Shown: positions 61,301 to 64,000 of the stretch, one piece after another
Layout: every line of letters begins with the position of its first letter
Position numbering within the stretch: position 1 is the first letter of the stretch
Assembly (NCBI RefSeq): GCF_032118995.1
Contig: NC_092669.1
Location: 11,642,335 to 11,706,334, forward strand
Length of the DNA stretch: 64,000 nucleotides
DNA from: Asterias amurensis
Lineage: Eukaryota; Echinodermata; Asteroidea; Forcipulatida; Asteriidae
Direction of reading: 5' to 3'
Program-made: the position numbers and the translations under genes
The notes under the pieces: model-generated
The model's input: the letters and a program-made list of their open reading frames with translations, nothing else
Database searches by the model: none
What the model was told of the DNA's origin: nothing

Positions 61301-62218
61301 TATGAGCTTTTTTACATCTTATGGAATGGGCTCAATATAAACCAATAAATTATTATTATTGTTATTGTTTGTGACAGACGTCGTCCGATCAGCAAGACCC
61401 ACAAGCCTCTTCATCATCGCAACACTCTAAAGAATCTTCACAGAGCCAACACTCTGTAGCCGAAGACTTTGTCATGGTAGAATTCGTAAGTATTTAGCCA
61501 ATTAACATTGTAATGTGTTACAATAAAATGTGCAATATAAATGAATTAATTATATAAGTAAGAGTTTAGGTAAACATTCTATCAGCAAGACCCACCAGCA
61601 ATTATGTTAAAGTACGTTTCCTTCTTTTTGCATCACTAAAAAGAAAATTAGACTGGTCTGCTGTCTTGTTTTATAGTAGGGGCCTATATAACCACTATTG
61701 AGTTGTCAGGGCTTAAAACAACGATGGTTGCCATTCAATTGAGTTTTGATTTATTCCTTTCAGAATCCTGCCTTTGCCAAACCAGAGAGTAACAGCGACG
61801 TCGTCAGTTTTTATCGTCAGTTCCAAATGGCGCCCCCATTGGCCATGTTTGACAACCAGCCAACCCTTGAAGAAACACTAGTGAGAAGAATCTGAAATTT
61901 TACTTTCGTCTTTATTAAAGACACTTTGGCAATAGATGTATATTTCTATGTTTATTAGGTTCATATGAGAATGTGATGTACTTTTATCTTTTTATCTTCT
62001 CCTTTTTTTGAGGTTTTGAGGAAATAAATATAGAAAAAAAAATAGGATTAAACGGTTCGAAAAACAAAATGTATATTCAAAACATTAACTTCATTTTTTT
62101 CCCCTGTTTTTTTTTTCAGGAAGTGCTACCCACACAACTTGCCAAATTTGAGGAAACTCAAGTTGACTTTGACAATTTTGTCCAGTCACTTCAACGAGAT
62201 AGTGAAGAAAGCGACTGA
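52287..62218 (+). CDS. ATG13: Autophagy-related protein 13
   Basis: Subunit of the ULK1-FIP200-ATG13-ATG101 complex that starts autophagosome formation (family knowledge). Coding exons: 52287-52412, 53935-54015, 55143-55262, 55774-56005, 57459-57552, 58701-58814, 59117-59263, 59569-59653, 60394-60498, 61378-61485, 61764-61880, 62120-62218; in phase, 475 residues (human 517). The N-terminal HORMA domain shows NKFIKFLAFK, VQVIVQSR, YNRLGLLLKSL and RVTPAYRIAR. The middle is Ser/Pro/Gln-rich and poorly conserved. Near the end, DFVMVEFNPAF holds the LIR core F399-V-M-V402, matching human DDFVMIDFKPAF, and FDNFVQSLQ matches the human FDAFVETLQ. Part of exon 4 is copied 196 bases upstream. Intron 9 carries a 36-bp minisatellite. 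Confidence 0.96.
53098..53461. mobile_element. Family C element, copy C1 (TTAA-flanked)
   Basis: Starts AGCCATTATACACTTTCGG and ends GAAAGGGTCCAATGGCT, with TTAA at 53094-53097 and 53462-53465. About 364 bp. Interior landmarks: ATCACAACTTATATATAAAATAAC, GGGAAAACCCACTC, ACCATTACCTTCTGTAAACCC. It lies in ATG13 intron 1. Confidence 0.8.
53472..53540 (-). mobile_element. LINE/SINE 3' tail fragment
   Basis: The minus strand reads GCCTTGAGGCCTGGCATAAGGCGCTATATAAATT...(ATT)n. It abuts family C copy C1. Confidence 0.45.
53570..53880. repeat. ATATCGCGATAT palindrome cluster
   Basis: AATATCGCGATATTCGATA-type words occur at about 53577 and 53843, and TCGATATATCGATATATCGC, ATCGCGATATTT and their reverse complements fill 53748-53870. 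The two outer blocks are roughly direct repeats. It may be a decayed foldback element; the middle part (TTAAAACTCCAAGTGAAAGTTG) looks unique. Confidence 0.5.
54016..54320. repeat. Diverged tandem duplication in ATG13 intron 2
   Basis: GCCATAATCATAGCGACCACAAATAACTGC...CCCAGACATTTT (from 54029) and GCCATAATTATAGCGGCCACAAATAGCTGC...CCCAGACAATTTT (from 54189) form two units about 160 bases apart. The first unit begins next to the exon 2 donor. Confidence 0.75.
54328..54707. mobile_element. Family B foldback element, copy B1 (TTAA-flanked)
   Basis: Starts AGGCAGTGGACACTATTGGTAA and ends TTACCAATAGTGTCCACTGCCT, about 380 bp, TTAA at 54324-54327 and 54708-54711. The inner arms GAGACCTCAGTTTTAG / AACTTGAGGTCTC make the central hairpin. 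Confidence 0.85.
54712..55078. mobile_element. Family C element, copy C2, sharing one TTAA with B1
   Basis: Begins AGCCATTATACACTTTCGG directly after the TTAA at 54708-54711 that also closes B1, and ends before TTAA at 55079-55082. The order TTAA-B1-TTAA-C2-TTAA means one element landed exactly in the other's flank. Confidence 0.82.
55500..55891 (+). repeat. Tandem duplication containing a decoy copy of ATG13 exon 4
   Basis: Two units of 196 bp (about 55500-55695 and 55696-55891). Each holds the upstream intron with acceptor CTCTAG and the first 117 or so bases of exon 4. The first copy (from 55578) still reads GDKMVLECWSL, then HYAVYNHLGLLLKSLI in frame with several amino-acid changes (V/F, I/N, D/N, R/H), but is cut off before VSRVTPAYR and has no donor. 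The second copy (55774 on) continues into the complete exon. Confidence 0.92.
56510..57045. mobile_element. Mixed LINE/SINE fragments in ATG13 intron 4
   Basis: 56590-56665 matches the repeat at 24133-24210. 56700-56890 is a LINE-like tail ending GGGCGCTATACAAGTTTTGGTATT and an ATT array. 56945-57045 is a minus-strand SINE head: TTGTGGCCGAGTGGTTAAGAGC... and GGGTTCGAGTCCCAGTC. Confidence 0.55.
57290..57390. mobile_element. Family B fragment
   Basis: TTACCAAGTAAGTTTAATATTGCCAATAAG...ATTACCAAAAGTTTACACACCCTTTAAA resembles family B ends. Confidence 0.35.
57577..57827. repeat. Family D palindromic element, long copy
   Basis: GGGGCCAATTTCAGAGAGCTGCTTAAGC at the left, GCTTAAGCAGCTCAATGAAATTGGGCCC at the right. 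It starts about 24 bases after the ATG13 exon 5 donor. Confidence 0.75.
58003..58342. mobile_element. Family B foldback element, copy B2 (TTAA-flanked)
   Basis: AGGCAGTGGACACTATTGGTAA ... TTACCAATAGTGTCCACTGACT, 340 bp, TTAA at 57999-58002 and 58343-58346. It lies in ATG13 intron 5. Confidence 0.85.
58870..59025. mobile_element. Two SINE heads in opposite orientation
   Basis: GAGCGGATAAGAGCAACGGGTTCGAGTCCCAGTCGTGA (plus strand) is followed by its inverted relative (GACCGGGACTAGAAACCCACACTCTGCTGAACAG ... TATTATCCGCTCGAACAC). A palindromic SINE dimer in ATG13 intron 6. Confidence 0.55.
59850..60010 (+). mobile_element. SINE fragment
   Basis: GCCATGGTGGAGCGGTCTAAAG, GACACTTCTGTCTTTGAGCAAGATACTT, CACCCAGGCGTGGGTACCTGCAAGGG: the same body as 12730-13010. 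It lies in ATG13 intron 8. Confidence 0.55.
60066..60263. repeat. Family D palindromic element
   Basis: GGACTCAATTTCAGAGAGCTGC ... GCTCTATGAATTTTGGCCC with the CAGTCACAG centre. It follows the SINE fragment closely. Confidence 0.7.
60653..61165. repeat. Minisatellite, about 36-39 bp unit, in ATG13 intron 9
   Basis: TTTTTACTGTTGTATCTACT followed by GTCTTTATATCAATGCA repeats about 14 times with small length changes. It creates long open frames on the plus strand that are repeat artefacts. A T run and G run at about 61208-61233 follow. Confidence 0.92.
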
Positions 62219-62659
62219 CGAATGAAAGCAATGCCAGTACTAAATCAAGTATTATAAGGAAGTTGTCCTGACGATGACTAGAGCAAGCTATAGTCGAAAT
62301 GATGAGACCTAAGAACTGACTCCTCGGTAGTGCAGGTAATAACGACCCTTTAAGCTAAAGTAGTAGTCGCAGCCGATATTCTACCTTCCGCCCGCGTAGT
62401 TGTTAAGAAGCAGAACAGTTCTTCTCAGAACTGAGAATTCTCCCAAATTCTGAAAATCTCCTCCGCGGTAGTAGAATATAAAGCAAGACAGCTCTCTAAA
62501 GAACAAAGTCTACCTGGCAAGTAGATACAGGTACTACCGCAACAGGCTGGGACTACCTTTGTTTGCCATGATCTACAAAACAAAACTCAAATTATTTGGT
62601 TGTTTCTTACATTCACATCCTTTCCTGCTTTACATCTTAACAAGTGACTAGCCCCTTAA
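62219..62659 (+). other. ATG13 3' UTR, proximal part
   Basis: No gene. It shows the repeated words GGTAGTAGAATAT and CTACCGC but no clear element. It runs into family C copy C3. Confidence 0.4.
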
Positions 62660-63019
62660 AGCCATTGGACACTTTCGCGACAGTATTGTCCAAGGCCCAC
62701 ACTTCGTGTATCACAACTTCTATATAAAATAACAAACCTGTGAAAATTTAGGCTCAATCGGTCATCGGAGTCCGGAGAAAATAACGGGAAAACCCACCCT
62801 TGTTTCCGCACGTTTCCTATGGTCATGACATGTGTTCAAAATAAATTTGTAATTCTCGCTATCGAGAATTGATATTGTTTTAATGTTTTCTCAAAAGTTA
62901 AAGCATTTCATGGAATAATATTTCAAGAGAAGTCTTTCACCATTACCTTCTGTAAACCCTGTAAGTTATTTGTAAATCTGTGAACTTTTTTTTTTCTGTA
63001 CCGAAAGTGTATAATGGCT
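62660..63019. mobile_element. Family C element, copy C3 (TTAA-flanked)
   Basis: AGCCATTGGACACTTTCG ... CCGAAAGTGTATAATGGCT, 360 bp, TTAA at 62656-62659 and 63020-63023. It is the copy whose ends pair best. Probably within the ATG13 3' UTR. Confidence 0.82.
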
Positions 63020-63350
63020 TTAAATTGTACATGATTGGGGACATGATCAAACCAATTTTGTAGTTGCAACTATTTTCTAAAAGAAAACAACTTTTGTTGC
63101 CCAGAGTTTTCTCAAAAGAGAGTGTCATATTTGTATTTCGCTGCAGCCACTGTTCGTGTTGGGGAAACTGTAAGCGAGAAATGAGGCTGATGTTGTTGGG
63201 GTTTGGATGGGGGTTAGTGGTTGGGGCGGGGAGGGGGGTGAGCGCTCCGACATCCGTTGATCGAAATGTAAACTTTAGCACTGTTGTATCGGTACATTGT
63301 GACGGTCGAGTGAAAATAAGGTCCTACATTGTAAAACTATTTGTTTGGAC

Positions 63351-63356
63351 AATAAA
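63351..63356 (+). terminator. Possible ATG13 polyadenylation signal AATAAA
   Basis: AATAAA about 1.1 kb after the stop. It is the first clear one, but the 3' UTR length is unproven. Confidence 0.3.
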
Positions 63357-63482
63357 CAATTACAGTAGAAGTTTTGCTCAGAAGCTTCAGTGTTGATTTA
63401 CTCTTAGCCTACCTTAGGCCTCTTTAGTTCTTGAATCTGCATCTCCTCGGGTGTGTAATTGTTGGGCATGGCAGAGTTTGCA

Positions 63483-63505
63483 AAGGGCACCAAGGCAATG
63501 AATAT
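63483..63505. repeat. Fragment of the GGGCACCAAGGCA repeat
   Basis: AAAGGGCACCAAGGCAATGAA, one short piece. Confidence 0.35.
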
Positions 63506-63597
63506 GGGCATCATGGATACATTTGCCTCTTTCTTCTGTGAAGTATTATGAATGCAGTGTTCTAACTGCTTGACTATTCAATATCATCCACTGCTGT

Positions 63598-64000
63598 TTT
63601 GGATGCATCAGAACAGTACACAGTCAACCCTCCTACTGTCTGACCATTCATTATCACCCACTTTTGTTTATAATGCATCTACACAGTCAACCCTCCTACT
63701 GTCTGACCATTCATTTTCATCCACTGTCATTTTGGATGCATCAGAACAGTACACAGTCAACTCTCCAACTGTCCAATAGTTCATTATCATTCACTGTTGT
63801 TGTGGATGAATCTGCACAGTACACAGTCAACCCTCCTACTGTCTGACCATTCATTATCACCCACTGTTGTTGTGGATGAATCTGCACAGTACACAGTCAA
63901 CCCTCCTACTGTCTGACCATTCATTATCATCCACTGTTGTTGTGGATGAATCTGCACAGTACACAGTCAACCATCCTACTGTCTGACCATTCATTATCAT
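63598..64000. repeat. Minisatellite, 70-bp unit, running off the window end
   Basis: The core ACACAGTCAACCCTCCTACT starts at 63618, 63681, 63751, 63821, 63891 and 63961: one gap of 63 and four of exactly 70. Between cores: TCATTATCACCCACTGTTG and TGTGGATGAATCTGCACAGT. It shares its core with the array at 26095-26740. Confidence 0.92.

Overview
The window is nuclear DNA of an invertebrate deuterostome, most likely an echinoderm and probably a sea star. It is AT-rich, its genes have many introns with GT-AG boundaries, the proteins are vertebrate-like, and the spaces hold many short foldback repeats and tRNA-derived SINEs. A PRDM9 with an intact KRAB-like domain fits reports of Meisetz/PRDM9 in sea urchin. 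The clade is inferred from memory of protein families, not from a search. I saw no LTR retrovirus, Polinton or CRISPR array.

Layout. 169-3066 (+): the 3' six coding exons of PTDSS2 (phosphatidylserine synthase). 6918-11098 (+): UBE2M (NEDD8 E2). 16363-18484 (-): RPS16. 20062-23869 (+): TYMS, head to head with RPS16 across a short region with a CCAAT box and E2F-like motifs. 28330-38560 (-): AMBRA1, 12 coding exons. 41310-48720 (+): a PRDM9 orthologue with KRAB, SSXRD, zinc knuckle, PR/SET and a 12-finger array of exact 84-bp units. 52287-62218 (+): ATG13, 12 coding exons. For every gene the exon phases join and the exon lengths sum to a multiple of three. The predicted lengths are UBE2M 185 aa, RPS16 148, TYMS 323, AMBRA1 1453, PRDM9 948 and ATG13 475.

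AMBRA1 and ATG13 both act at the start of autophagy through the ULK1 complex and are close neighbours in human (11p11.2). Here the meiotic recombination factor PRDM9 lies between them. The other genes (phospholipid base exchange, neddylation, ribosome, dTMP synthesis) are housekeeping genes with no evident functional link.

Repeats. Three families of about 340-390 bp foldback elements (called A, B and C here) are flanked by TTAA. Two insertions, one of A into B and one of A into a minisatellite, show the empty site almost directly. A separate palindromic family (D), recognisable by ends reading GGGCCCAATTTCATA and by GCTTAGCA motifs, occurs more than ten times. SINEs and LINE tails share a GCGC...(ATT)n 3' end. 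Three genes (PTDSS2, TYMS, ATG13) carry small local duplications that copy part of an exon, leaving decoy exons beside the real ones.
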